Source: Polynucleobacter sp. VK25
Lineage (GTDB): Bacteria > Pseudomonadota > Gammaproteobacteria > Burkholderiales > Burkholderiaceae
Length of the DNA: 64,000 nt
Assembly (NCBI RefSeq): GCF_018687355.1
Contig: NZ_CP061288.1
Location: 630,144-694,143, forward strand
Direction: 5' to 3'
In this document: piece by piece, positions 17,090-25,773 of the stretch
Layout of the letters: the number at the start of each line of letters is the position of its first letter
How positions within the stretch are numbered: the stretch's first letter is position 1
The notes under the pieces: generated by a model
Seen by the model: only the letters and a program-made list of their open reading frames with translations
The model's database searches: none
What the model was told of the DNA's origin: nothing
Program-made: the position numbers and the translations under genes

Positions 17090-18040
17090 ATGCACATTGT
17101 TATTTCCGACGACTACCAGGATGGCATTCGCCAACTCAGCTGTTTTGAGAGGCTTAAAAACCATACTGTAGAAATACACAACGATACGGTAACTGGTGTA
17201 GAGGCACTCGCAGATCGTTTTAAGAATGCTGAAGCCATTGTGCTTATCCGCGAAAGAACCGTGATTGACAAAGCATTATTAGATCGCCTGCCAAAACTCA
17301 AGCTTATCTCTCAAACCGGAAAAATGGCGTCGCATGTTGATCTGGATGCCTGCAAAGCAAAAGGCATTGTGGTGATGGATGGTCGCGGTTCTGGCGCCGC
17401 TACCGCTGAACTGAATATGCTCTTAATTTTGGCTGCTTTACGCAAATTCGTTGATGAGGTCAACCGACTCAAAGGCGGTCAGTGGCAAGGTTTTGTGGGA
17501 AGCCAACTATCAGGCAAGATCTTGGGTGTCTATGGATTTGGCCGAATTGGTAAGCAGGTCTGCGATCTAGGTAAGGCTTTTGGGGCAAAGCCTTTGGTGT
17601 GGGGTCGAGATTCGAGCTTAGAAAAAGCCAAGCAGGCTGGTTATGACGTTGCATCAAGTAAAGAAGCATTTTTCCGCAATAGCGACATAGTCTGTCTTCA
17701 GCTGAGGTTAAATGATGAGACGCGCGGCGTTATTCGGGCATCAGATTTGGCAATGATGAAACCAACATCCTTATTGGTAAACGCCAGTCGAGCTGAATTG
17801 ATTGAAGCAGGTGCTTTAGAGGCTGCGCTGAAACTAGGCAAACCTGGATATGCCGCAGTAGACACCTATGAGTCTGAACCAGTCTTGGGTGCGGATCATC
17901 CGCTATTACATCTATCAAACTGCTTATGTACGCCTCACATTGGGTTTGTAGAGAAAGACAACTACGAAGCATATTTTGGTATCGCCTTTGACAACATTAA
18001 TGCTTATGTAGATGGTTCACCACAGAATGTAGTGATCTAA
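17090..18040 (+). CDS. D-2-hydroxyacid dehydrogenase family protein (1)
   Basis: 316 residues of the SerA/hydroxypyruvate-reductase type. NAD-binding GVYGFGRIGKQV, catalytic Arg in VNASRAE, Glu in DTYESEP and His in CTPHIGF are all present. It reversibly reduces a 2-oxoacid to a D-2-hydroxyacid. The place in a CoA-ester pathway is not obvious; a side product or 2-oxoacid from an aldol/lyase step is possible. Confidence 0.85.
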   Translation: MHIVISDDYQDGIRQLSCFERLKNHTVEIHNDTVTGVEALADRFKNAEAIVLIRERTVIDKALLDRLPKLKLISQTGKMASHVDLDACKAKGIVVMDGRGSGAATAELNMLLILAALRKFVDEVNRLKGGQWQGFVGSQLSGKILGVYGFGRIGKQVCDLGKAFGAKPLVWGRDSSLEKAKQAGYDVASSKEAFFRNSDIVCLQLRLNDETRGVIRASDLAMMKPTSLLVNASRAELIEAGALEAALKLGKPGYAAVDTYESEPVLGADHPLLHLSNCLCTPHIGFVEKDNYEAYFGIAFDNINAYVDGSPQNVVI

Positions 18041-18081
18041 ATCAGCAAATAAAAATAGATAAATATAAATAGGAAAGATAA

Positions 18082-19227
18082 ATGGACTTTCATTTAAACA
18101 GCGAGCAAAAAGCCTTTGCGGATGCGGTAGGTAAGTTTGCTGAAAAAGAATTGGCTCCTGGCGCATTAGAGCGAGCACACAGTCCAGAATATCCTTGGGC
18201 GATTGCGCAAAAGATTAGTGCGCAAGGCTTGCTAGGCATTGCTTTTCCTGAAAAGGATGGCGGGATGGGGGGCACCCTCATGGACGCCGTCATTGCTATT
18301 CAGGAAGTAGCGTTACATTGTCCTAAATCAGCAGACGTCGTGCAGGCCGGCAATTTTGGCGCGATTAGAACTTTTGTTGAATACGCCAGTGAAGAGCAGA
18401 AAGAAAAATATTTACCTGACTTACTTGCTGGTAAAAAAATCCTAGGCTTGGGAATGAGCGAACCTGGCGCAGGTTCTGCTGTCACCGAGTTAGCTACTTC
18501 TGCAAAGAAGGTGGATGGTGGATATCTTATTAATGGTTCTAAAGTGTTCTCGACGCACAGTCCAGAAGCAGGTCTATTTTTAGTTTATGTTCGATTTGGT
18601 CCCGGATTAGATGGCATTGGCTCAGTCCTGGTAGAGCGAGATGCACCAGGCTTGACTGTTGGTCAACCTAATAGCTTTATGAGTGGGGAAGAGTGGTCGC
18701 AACTGTATTTCGAGGATTGTTTTGTTTCGGATGCTGGATTGCTCTTAGGCCCTGGTGGATTTAAAAAGCAAATTAGTGGATTTAACGTCGAGCGCATTGG
18801 CAATTCTTCACGTGCACTTGCCTTGGGGCGCTATGCGTTTAATAAGGCCAAAGAGTATGCCTCTGTACGTGAACAATTTGGTAAGCAGATTTGTGAATTT
18901 CAGGGCATCCAATGGAAGTTTGCAGAAATGGCAGTCAAACTCGACGCAGCCCAGTTAATGCTCTACAGGGCGGCTGTAAACGCGGAAGGTGGCTTGCCTT
19001 CGGCATATGAAACGACCGCCGCTAAGTTAATTTGTAACAACACCGGTTTTGAAGTTGCTAACGAAGCCTTGCAAATTATGGGCGCTACCGGTTATAGCCA
19101 AGAAACCTTGGTGGAGTATTGCGTTAGGCGAACCCGCGGCTGGATGATTGCTGGCGGGTCTATCGAGATTCTAAAAAATAGAATTGCTGAAGAGGTATTT
19201 GACAGGCGCTTTAATCAACGGGCATAG
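18082..19227 (+). CDS. acyl-CoA dehydrogenase family protein
   Basis: 381 residues, full length for an FAD acyl-CoA dehydrogenase. GMSEPGAGSAVTELAT is the first FAD/substrate signature; QFGKQICEFQGIQ and the C-terminal IMGATGYSQE region follow. At the place of the usual YEGT catalytic glutamate the sequence reads AGGSIEILKN, so the base is either elsewhere (as in isovaleryl-CoA dehydrogenase) or the reaction differs. Ribosome site AGGAAAG eight bases before ATG. It would supply enoyl-CoA to the FadB/J-like enzyme. Confidence 0.87.
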   Translation: MDFHLNSEQKAFADAVGKFAEKELAPGALERAHSPEYPWAIAQKISAQGLLGIAFPEKDGGMGGTLMDAVIAIQEVALHCPKSADVVQAGNFGAIRTFVEYASEEQKEKYLPDLLAGKKILGLGMSEPGAGSAVTELATSAKKVDGGYLINGSKVFSTHSPEAGLFLVYVRFGPGLDGIGSVLVERDAPGLTVGQPNSFMSGEEWSQLYFEDCFVSDAGLLLGPGGFKKQISGFNVERIGNSSRALALGRYAFNKAKEYASVREQFGKQICEFQGIQWKFAEMAVKLDAAQLMLYRAAVNAEGGLPSAYETTAAKLICNNTGFEVANEALQIMGATGYSQETLVEYCVRRTRGWMIAGGSIEILKNRIAEEVFDRRFNQRA

Positions 19228-19288
19228 TAGGGCAAAATAATTAGTATTAAGCTAAGCAAAACTAAAAATAAACAAAGAGACAATCAAC

Positions 19289-20263
19289 ATGAAAATGATT
19301 CAATCGCTAGCAGTATCTATGGGTTGTGTATTGACATTGGGTTCTAGCGCATTTGCGCAATCAACGGCAAGCTATCCGGATAAGCCCATCAAAATTATTG
19401 TGTCATTCACTGCAGGTGGCACTACCGATATCTTGGCGCGTGAAGTGGGTAATCAGATGAGTATTCGCTGGAAGGTGCCAGTCATTATTGAGAATAAGCC
19501 TGGCGCTGCCGGTAACTTGGGTACTGAGATTGTGGGTCGTGCGGCCCCCGATGGATATACCTTATTAGCCAGCTCAATCGGTCCGATTTCAATTAACCCA
19601 ACCTTGTTCGGTAATTTGCCGGTCAATCCTCAAAAAGCATTGCAGCCTGTTGCACTACTAGGTGATGTGCCAAACATCTTGGCTGTGCCTTCAAGTAGCG
19701 GCATCAAAAACTGGAGAGAATTTACTGCATATTTAAAAGCCAATCCTGGCGCTATTAACTATGGCTCTACCGGGATTGGAACTACCGCGCATTTGATTAG
19801 CTTTCTGTTTGCACAAAAGATGAATATGGATGCCACTCATATTCCTTATAAAGGGGCAGAGGCTACTCGTGATTTGGTAGCGGGCCGTTTGCAATTTATG
19901 TTTGCAACAGCGCCATCGGTTGTGCCATTAATTAAGGCAGGGCAGTTAAATGCGATTGCCGTTTCATCTAAAAAGAGAATCAGTGCAATGCCTGATTTAC
20001 CAACATTAAATGAATTGGGTGTCGACATTGCGACTGGCGCTTGGTTTGGATTTTTTGCGCCAGCAGGCACAAATCCAGCAATCGTGAAGAAGTTAAATGA
20101 AACAACCCTCAGCATCCTAGAGGAGCCCAATATTAAACAGAAGCTCCTAGGCTTGGGGGCGGACCCCGTGCCAATGAATGTTCAGGAATTTACTAAATTT
20201 GTGCGCAATGATTACGCGCTCTGGGCGCCTATTGTGAAAGCGTCTGGCGCAAAGCCCGAGTAA
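19289..20263 (+). CDS. Bug/TctC-family periplasmic solute receptor (3)
   Basis: 324 residues with a clear signal peptide ending SSAFAQ, then YPDKPIKIIVSFTAGGTTD and IPYKGAEATRDLVAGR loops. It differs from the other three receptors in the first binding loop (TAGGTTD instead of PGGGTD). It lies 61 bases after the acyl-CoA dehydrogenase, with AAAGAGA upstream of ATG, and directly before the MmgE/PrpD gene. Confidence 0.9.
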   Translation: MKMIQSLAVSMGCVLTLGSSAFAQSTASYPDKPIKIIVSFTAGGTTDILAREVGNQMSIRWKVPVIIENKPGAAGNLGTEIVGRAAPDGYTLLASSIGPISINPTLFGNLPVNPQKALQPVALLGDVPNILAVPSSSGIKNWREFTAYLKANPGAINYGSTGIGTTAHLISFLFAQKMNMDATHIPYKGAEATRDLVAGRLQFMFATAPSVVPLIKAGQLNAIAVSSKKRISAMPDLPTLNELGVDIATGAWFGFFAPAGTNPAIVKKLNETTLSILEEPNIKQKLLGLGADPVPMNVQEFTKFVRNDYALWAPIVKASGAKPE

Positions 20264-20266
20264 TCG

Positions 20267-21625
20267 ATGACCTTGCTTGAGCAATTCGGTAGCTTTATTG
20301 AGGGTAGCTACCAATCCCACTTTTCACCTAAGACTATCCACAGTGCGCGACGCGCACTCTTGGATTGGCATGGCGCCCTCATTGCTGGTAGCGATACCGA
20401 AGTGGCAGAAAAGCTGCGCAATGGATATCGTGAAGAGTTGGGTGTAGGAGACTGCAGCATTGCTGGTAGCTCGAAAAAAACTTTTGCTAGAGCAGCTGCA
20501 TTTATGAATGGCACCATTAGTCATATTGCAGAATTTGATGATATTTTTCGCGATGGCGCATATCACCCGGCTTGCCCAACAATATCAGCAGCATTTGCAT
20601 TGGCTGAATCGCAAGATAAATCATTGCATGACCTGCTGGCAGCCATTATTGTTGGTTACGAGGTGTCTACTCGTATTAGTAAAGTCATTCAGCCAAGTCA
20701 CTATCAGTATTTTCATACGACTGGCACAGTCGGGGTATTTGGAGCGGCAGCAGCCTGCGCTCATTTATTGAGGCTAAATGCCGCTCAGGCTTGTGATGCC
20801 ATGGCTACTGCAGGAACTTTCGCTAGTGGCCTGCAGCAAGCCTTTCGTTCGGATTCTATGACCAAGCCAATGCACCCAGGCCATGCCGCTGAGGTGGGTT
20901 TAAATGCCGCCCTATTGGCGCAAGTAGGGATGACGGGTACACCTGATTTATTAGAGGGTGATGCTGGCTTTGGCGCCGCCTTATGCGAAAACCCTCGCTG
21001 GGATCTGCTGTTTCAGGATCTGGGTAAAGTTTGGAATATTGAGCAGATGACGTTTAAGAATCATGGATGCTGTGGACATACCTTTCCAGCAATTGATGCT
21101 GTTTCCCATCTATTAAATACGCACAATATTGCTGCCAATGACATCAAACACATTCGGGTTGGGGGCTATAAGCCAACGGTTGAGGTTTGCCACTATGTAC
21201 ATCCAAAATCTCCATTCGAGGCCAAATTTAGTCTCACCTATACGGTATCAGCCAGAATCATTCTGGGCCGCGTGCGAGAAAAGGCATTTTTGCCAAGCGC
21301 ATTAAGTAATCCAGAAATTTATGCAATGGAAGAAAAGGTAACACTTTTCATTGATCCGGAATGCGCTTCTCACTTTCCGGTGCATCGTTCAGCCAAAGTG
21401 GAAATTGAATTGGTTGATGGCACTGTATATCGGCATCATCAACTCACACGTCATGGCGATCCGGATGAGCCCTTAACGGATCAAGAACTAGTGGATAAAT
21501 TCCATGAGTTAGCAGAGCCTAGGGTAGGGCTTGAGCAGGCGCAGGCTTTAGCTAGCAAGGTGCTGGAAAGTCCTGATATGAAGGTCAGAAAAGTGGCAGA
21601 GTTATGGTCGAAAATGTCAGCTTAG
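20267..21625 (+). CDS. MmgE/PrpD family protein
   Basis: 452 residues, the normal family length. The family includes 2-methylcitrate dehydratase, cis-aconitate decarboxylase and iminodisuccinate epimerase. Recognisable are MNGTISHIAEFDD(IF), the HPACPTISAAFALAE segment, MTKPMHPGHAAEVGL and FKNHGCCGHTFPAIDAV. It starts three bases after the receptor stop, so the two are translated together. A dehydratase, decarboxylase or epimerase acting on a polycarboxylate is likely; which one cannot be read from sequence. Confidence 0.83.
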   Translation: MTLLEQFGSFIEGSYQSHFSPKTIHSARRALLDWHGALIAGSDTEVAEKLRNGYREELGVGDCSIAGSSKKTFARAAAFMNGTISHIAEFDDIFRDGAYHPACPTISAAFALAESQDKSLHDLLAAIIVGYEVSTRISKVIQPSHYQYFHTTGTVGVFGAAAACAHLLRLNAAQACDAMATAGTFASGLQQAFRSDSMTKPMHPGHAAEVGLNAALLAQVGMTGTPDLLEGDAGFGAALCENPRWDLLFQDLGKVWNIEQMTFKNHGCCGHTFPAIDAVSHLLNTHNIAANDIKHIRVGGYKPTVEVCHYVHPKSPFEAKFSLTYTVSARIILGRVREKAFLPSALSNPEIYAMEEKVTLFIDPECASHFPVHRSAKVEIELVDGTVYRHHQLTRHGDPDEPLTDQELVDKFHELAEPRVGLEQAQALASKVLESPDMKVRKVAELWSKMSA

Positions 21626-21644
21626 CTCTCAAGAGGTGATGAAA

Positions 21645-22430
21645 ATGAATTTCAGTCGTTTGCAACTAGCTTCTCTTAAAAACCAAGTCAGCCCAGAAGA
21701 ATGGAAGGCTCGGATTGACTTAGCTGCTTGTTATCGATTGATTGCTCACTACGGCATGTCTGACATGTTGGCCAATCACATTACCATTCGCGTACCAGGT
21801 GAAGAGGGTGCATTTTTAACGAACCCATACGGCATGATGTATGAAGAAATGACTGCCTCATGCTTCATCAAAATTAATCATGATGGAGAAGTCTTATTTA
21901 AGCCTGACTTTGGCGAGTTGAACTACGGCTTTAATAAACCCGGTTATATCTTACATAGCGCGGTGCATAAAGCGCGTCCTGAGGTAGATTGTGTAATTCA
22001 TACGCATACACCAGCAGGTATGGCAATTTCCTCGCTTAAGTGCGGGCTATTGCCAATCAACCAAACTTCCATGCGCTTTCTCAAGATTAGTTATCACGAC
22101 TATATGGGGGTAGTGCTAGACCTGGCTGAGCAAGAGGTGTTGGTCAAAGATTTGGGGAGTGCTGAAGCCATGATTTTGCGCAATCATGGCTTGCTAACAG
22201 TCGGTAGGTCAGTGGGCGAAGCCTTTAACTGGATGCATCGCTTAGAGACCTCCTGTAGGGCGCAATTGGCGGCTATGGCATGTAACACCCCATTACAAGA
22301 GGTGCCTGCTGAAGTCCTTCAGGAAACCTATATGAACTACCAGCCTCAGACTCGTCGCCCTTACGGCCTGATGGAATGGCCTGCCCTATTGCGTATGGTT
22401 GAGCGCATGGATCCGACCTTTAAGGAGTAA
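21645..22430 (+). CDS. class II aldolase/adducin family protein
   Basis: About 261 residues. Zinc-ligand histidines appear in VIHTHTPAG and in LRNHGLLTVG, with YGMSDMLANHITIRVPG near the N-terminus. Members are metal-dependent aldolases or decarboxylases, and adducin-like proteins. GTG 21636 and ATG 21639 are too close to AAGAGG (21631-21636); ATG 21645 is eight bases away and is chosen. It follows PrpD by 19 bases. Confidence 0.82.
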   Translation: MNFSRLQLASLKNQVSPEEWKARIDLAACYRLIAHYGMSDMLANHITIRVPGEEGAFLTNPYGMMYEEMTASCFIKINHDGEVLFKPDFGELNYGFNKPGYILHSAVHKARPEVDCVIHTHTPAGMAISSLKCGLLPINQTSMRFLKISYHDYMGVVLDLAEQEVLVKDLGSAEAMILRNHGLLTVGRSVGEAFNWMHRLETSCRAQLAAMACNTPLQEVPAEVLQETYMNYQPQTRRPYGLMEWPALLRMVERMDPTFKE

Positions 22431-22542
22431 CTCAAAAATACCTAATTTGAGGTAGGATTGAGTGCGGCGGGGTCATAGAATCGAACCCGACCATAAAAAG
22501 AGCAGCACCATAAAAATACAAGCGGCAACGCTGGAGACATTA

Positions 22543-22632
22543 ATGCGGCAACTGAATTTACAAGGATGGATCATGTCGATCCCTATCCATCGCTATGCTT
22601 TTCTGAAGCACTTTAGTCACGTCGTCTATTAA
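22543..22632 (+). CDS. possible 29-residue leader peptide
   Basis: GGAG (22533-22536) stands six bases before an ATG that opens a 29-codon frame, which ends ten bases before the next dehydrogenase. That dehydrogenase has no ribosome site of its own, so translation of this peptide could couple to it. The 212-base gap also holds nested inverted repeats (GATGGAT/ATCCATC and GGATC/GATCC, 22564-22590). No similarity is recognised. Confidence 0.3.
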   Translation: MRQLNLQGWIMSIPIHRYAFLKHFSHVVY

Positions 22633-22642
22633 GACACCACCC

Positions 22643-23659
22643 ATGTCCTCTCTTAACCCTCAAGCACCGTTGCGAATACTGGTTAGCCAAAAAGCCTTTG
22701 GTGAATTAGATGCGCTCTTAAAAAGCGAGGGGAATAGCCAAGTCAGTCTGCTCGTAGCTGAAGATCAGACTCCGGGAGTTGAGTTTGATGCTGCCCTGAT
22801 TTCAAGAGATGTGACTGCTACATCAACCAAGCAAAAAATTATTCCTTCAACCCAAGGGTTTTATGACTTATTGCTTAATGCTTCTGAATTGCGCTGGGTG
22901 CAAATTCATTCTGCTGGCGCTGATCGTCAAATCTATTTGGATTTGATGGCTCGCGGAGTAATTATTTCAGGCTCTTCCGGTGTTAATGCGCCCATCGTGA
23001 TGCAAAACGCTATCGCTGGAATATTGATGTTGGCTAGAAAATTTCCCTTAATGCTCAAGGCCCAGGCCGAGCGAAGATGGGATCCATTAATCAGCCATCC
23101 ACTTCCATTGGATCTGGCTGGTCAAACTGCAGTCATTATTGGGCGGGGCCCAATCGGTGGCAGCATTGCGAGAGTATTGCAGGCAATCGGCGTCAAGACG
23201 ATTTCCGTTGGTTTCAATAACGCATTGAAAGATGGCAAGCCAGCCCTAGATCAGGCGCGCCATATTTCGGAATTGGCTCAAGTATTGCCCCAAGCGCAAT
23301 GGCTTGTTATTGCTTGCCCATTAAGTAGTGAGACGCGCGGCCTGATTAATAAGGACACAATTCAGCTTTTGCCTAATGGTGCACAGGTCATCAATATTGC
23401 TCGCGGAGAGATTATTGTTGAGCCAGACTTGATTGAGGCACTCAACAATCAAAAACTGGCTGGCGCTTACTTGGATGTATTTGCATCCGAACCACTAGAA
23501 ACCAGATCGCCTCTTTGGGCTATGGAGAATGTCATTGTTACACCTCATTCGGCTGGCCATTCCGCCGGAAATGAAAAGAGGGTATTGGAATTGTTTGTTG
23601 AGAATTTGCGTTTATTTGCTCATGGCGAGAAGCTCAAAAATCAAATTGTTACTGAATAG
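22643..23659 (+). CDS. D-2-hydroxyacid dehydrogenase family protein (2)
   Basis: 338 residues. Rossmann motif VIIGRGPIGGSIARVL, catalytic Arg in INIARGE, Glu in VFASEPL and His in VTPHSAGHS. It is only distantly similar to the family member at 17090, so not a recent duplicate. Its ATG lacks a good ribosome site and follows a possible leader peptide. It begins the second part of the array with the second CaiB transferase. Confidence 0.85.
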   Translation: MSSLNPQAPLRILVSQKAFGELDALLKSEGNSQVSLLVAEDQTPGVEFDAALISRDVTATSTKQKIIPSTQGFYDLLLNASELRWVQIHSAGADRQIYLDLMARGVIISGSSGVNAPIVMQNAIAGILMLARKFPLMLKAQAERRWDPLISHPLPLDLAGQTAVIIGRGPIGGSIARVLQAIGVKTISVGFNNALKDGKPALDQARHISELAQVLPQAQWLVIACPLSSETRGLINKDTIQLLPNGAQVINIARGEIIVEPDLIEALNNQKLAGAYLDVFASEPLETRSPLWAMENVIVTPHSAGHSAGNEKRVLELFVENLRLFAHGEKLKNQIVTE

Positions 23660-23709
23660 ATGTATATAGATAACACCCACCATATTTTTTATTGAATCGA
23701 GTTGAACTT

Positions 23710-24900
23710 ATGCCGCATTTACCAGCCTCTGCCGCTCTAGCGCGTTTTCGTGTCATTGATCTGACCCAAGTCAGGGCAGGCCCTACAGCCTGTCGCCAGT
23801 TAGCCGATTGGGGAGCCGATGTTATCCAGGTGCAAATGCCGGATCACATGCGTGGCGATGACACCTTAGGCGGACAAGATGGATCTGACTATCAGTACAC
23901 CCATCGTAATAAGCGCTCGATTACCTTAAATCTCAAGGAGCCTGAGGGCATTGCAATCCTCAAGAAGTTGATTGCGAGCGCTGATGTTGTCGTGGAGAAC
24001 TTCCGGCCTGATGTGAAGTTTCGTTTGGGAATTGATTACGAAACCTTGAGTAAAGACCATCCAGGCTTGGTGTATGCCAGTATTTCTGGTTTTGGCCAAA
24101 GCGGTCCGTTAGCACAAAGACCGGGCTTTGATCAAATTGCTCAAGGTATGAGTGGTTTGATGTCTGTTACAGGAATGCCTGGAGAGGGCCCAATGCGCGT
24201 TGGCATTCCGATTGCGGACCTATGTGCCGGCATCTTCGCTGCTCAGGGAATATTAGTTGCATTGCTCGAGCGTGATGCTTCAGGTAAAGGCCAGTGGCTG
24301 CACACCTCTTTATTGGAATCCATGGTTTATATGATGGACTTCCAAACCTCGCGCTGGTTAATTGAAGGTGATGTACCAACCCAGGCAGGCAACTACCATC
24401 CGACCAGTATTCCTACAGGTGTTTATAAAGCTAAAGACGGTTATATGAATATCGCTGTCTTTGGATCAAAAATATGGGAGCGTTTTTGTGACATTCTTGG
24501 TGCCCCTGAGTGGGTAACTGATGAGCGTTATAAAGATAAGCAGGGCAGATCTATTAACCGAGACTCCATTAATGCTGAAATCAATCGCCGCCTAGCAGCG
24601 CAAGATTGCGCATATTGGGTGGAGCGCTTTAATGCTGGTGGCGTTGCTTGTGGTCTTATAAACGATGTCAAAGGGGTATTTGAAGAAGCTCAAGTACAGC
24701 ATTTAGGTATTGTGAAAGAGGTGGTGTCCAAGCATCATGGCCCACAACGTCTTGTTGGACAACCAATGCAGCTTGAGAGAACCCCAAGCACGATTGCCCG
24801 TGCCGCCCCTAAGCGTGGCGAGCATAGTGAAGAAATTTTGAAAGAGATTGGCCTGGAAGCGGCCGAGCTCGCTGTTCTGAAATCTAAAGGAGTGTATTAA
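23710..24900 (+). CDS. family III (CaiB/BaiF) CoA-transferase (second)
   Basis: About 396 residues. RVIDLTQVRAGPTACRQLADWGADV at the N-terminus and the aspartate nucleophile Asp170 in GIPIADLCAGI support the family. TTG 23692 is in frame upstream; ATG 23710 is preferred. Its TAA overlaps the ATG of the next crotonase gene (TAATG), so the two are coupled: the transferase probably makes the CoA ester that the crotonase works on. Confidence 0.88.
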   Translation: MPHLPASAALARFRVIDLTQVRAGPTACRQLADWGADVIQVQMPDHMRGDDTLGGQDGSDYQYTHRNKRSITLNLKEPEGIAILKKLIASADVVVENFRPDVKFRLGIDYETLSKDHPGLVYASISGFGQSGPLAQRPGFDQIAQGMSGLMSVTGMPGEGPMRVGIPIADLCAGIFAAQGILVALLERDASGKGQWLHTSLLESMVYMMDFQTSRWLIEGDVPTQAGNYHPTSIPTGVYKAKDGYMNIAVFGSKIWERFCDILGAPEWVTDERYKDKQGRSINRDSINAEINRRLAAQDCAYWVERFNAGGVACGLINDVKGVFEEAQVQHLGIVKEVVSKHHGPQRLVGQPMQLERTPSTIARAAPKRGEHSEEILKEIGLEAAELAVLKSKGVY

Positions 24901-25715
24901 TGAGCGCAGTTACTTATCAATCTAGCACTGAGCGCGTTAAAGTCTGGCTCGACGAAGATGGCAGTACTCTACAAATTCAGTTTAATAACCCTGAGCGTCA
25001 CAATGCACTCTCAGTAGACATGTGGGAGGCGGTCACGCCCTTACTTCATGTCGCTGAAACTGATGAGCGTATTCGTTTGGTGGTTTTCTCAGGCGCAGGT
25101 GAAAAGGCATTTGTTTCTGGTGCAGATATTACTCAGTTTGAAGATATGCGTGCTGCAAAAGAAGCGGTTGCACGTTATGAGCTGATGGCCGAGCAAGCGC
25201 TTATGGGTATTTATAACTTCAGCAAGCCAACCTTAGCGCGTATCAAAGGCTATTGCATTGGTGGTGGTGTCAACGTAGCAATGTGTTGTGATATTCGTAT
25301 TGCGGCAGATGATTCTGTTTTTTCTATTCCAGCTGCACGCTTAGGTTTGGGCTATCGCTACTCCGCGCTCAAGAATTTAGTCGATTTAGTTGGACCTGCA
25401 GTAGCTAAGGACTTGTTCTTTACTGCAAGACGTATTAATGCTGCAGAAGCACATGATGTAGGTTTGATCACCCGTATCTGCGAAGCAGGTAAGTTAGATG
25501 CCCTAGAGACTGAATACAAAAAAGCTTTAGCAGAAAATGCCCCAATTACTGTGGGTGCTGGTAAAGCCATCATTGCAGAGATATTGAAGCCCTCCCCTGA
25601 AGTAGATCACGATCACTGCCGTCAGTTGATCAAGGATTGCTTCGAGAGCGAGGATTACGCCGAGGGTAGACGTGCCTTTATGGAAAAGCGTAAACCGGTA
25701 TTCCGCGGCAAGTAA
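24900..25715 (+). CDS. divergent crotonase-family protein (enoyl-CoA hydratase fold)
   Basis: 271 residues with the oxyanion-hole motifs (EKAFVSGADITQF and YCIGGGVNVAMCCD). Both positions that carry hydratase glutamates differ: Asn in GGGVNVA and Ala in FSIPAARLG. It is therefore probably not a hydratase; decarboxylase, isomerase, hydrolase or C-C bond activity are options in this superfamily. AAAGGAG precedes ATG 24900. It is translationally coupled to the CaiB transferase. Confidence 0.83.
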   Translation: MSAVTYQSSTERVKVWLDEDGSTLQIQFNNPERHNALSVDMWEAVTPLLHVAETDERIRLVVFSGAGEKAFVSGADITQFEDMRAAKEAVARYELMAEQALMGIYNFSKPTLARIKGYCIGGGVNVAMCCDIRIAADDSVFSIPAARLGLGYRYSALKNLVDLVGPAVAKDLFFTARRINAAEAHDVGLITRICEAGKLDALETEYKKALAENAPITVGAGKAIIAEILKPSPEVDHDHCRQLIKDCFESEDYAEGRRAFMEKRKPVFRGK

Positions 25716-25721
25716 ATCAAT

Positions 25722-25749
25722 AATTCAGAAACAACAATTCAGAAACAAC
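25722..25749. repeat. 14-base tandem duplication
   Basis: AATTCAGAAACAAC occurs twice back to back (25722-25735 and 25736-25749), followed by a partial third copy. It lies in the short gap before the oxidoreductase gene and is probably a replication-slippage product. Confidence 0.8.
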
Positions 25750-25773
25750 AATACAAAGTAATTTAGAAAGTAA

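Noticed and set aside
25722..25749. The tandem AATTCAGAAACAAC duplication as a regulator site
   Set aside because: It has no dyad symmetry and no promoter element beside it; slippage is the simpler explanation.
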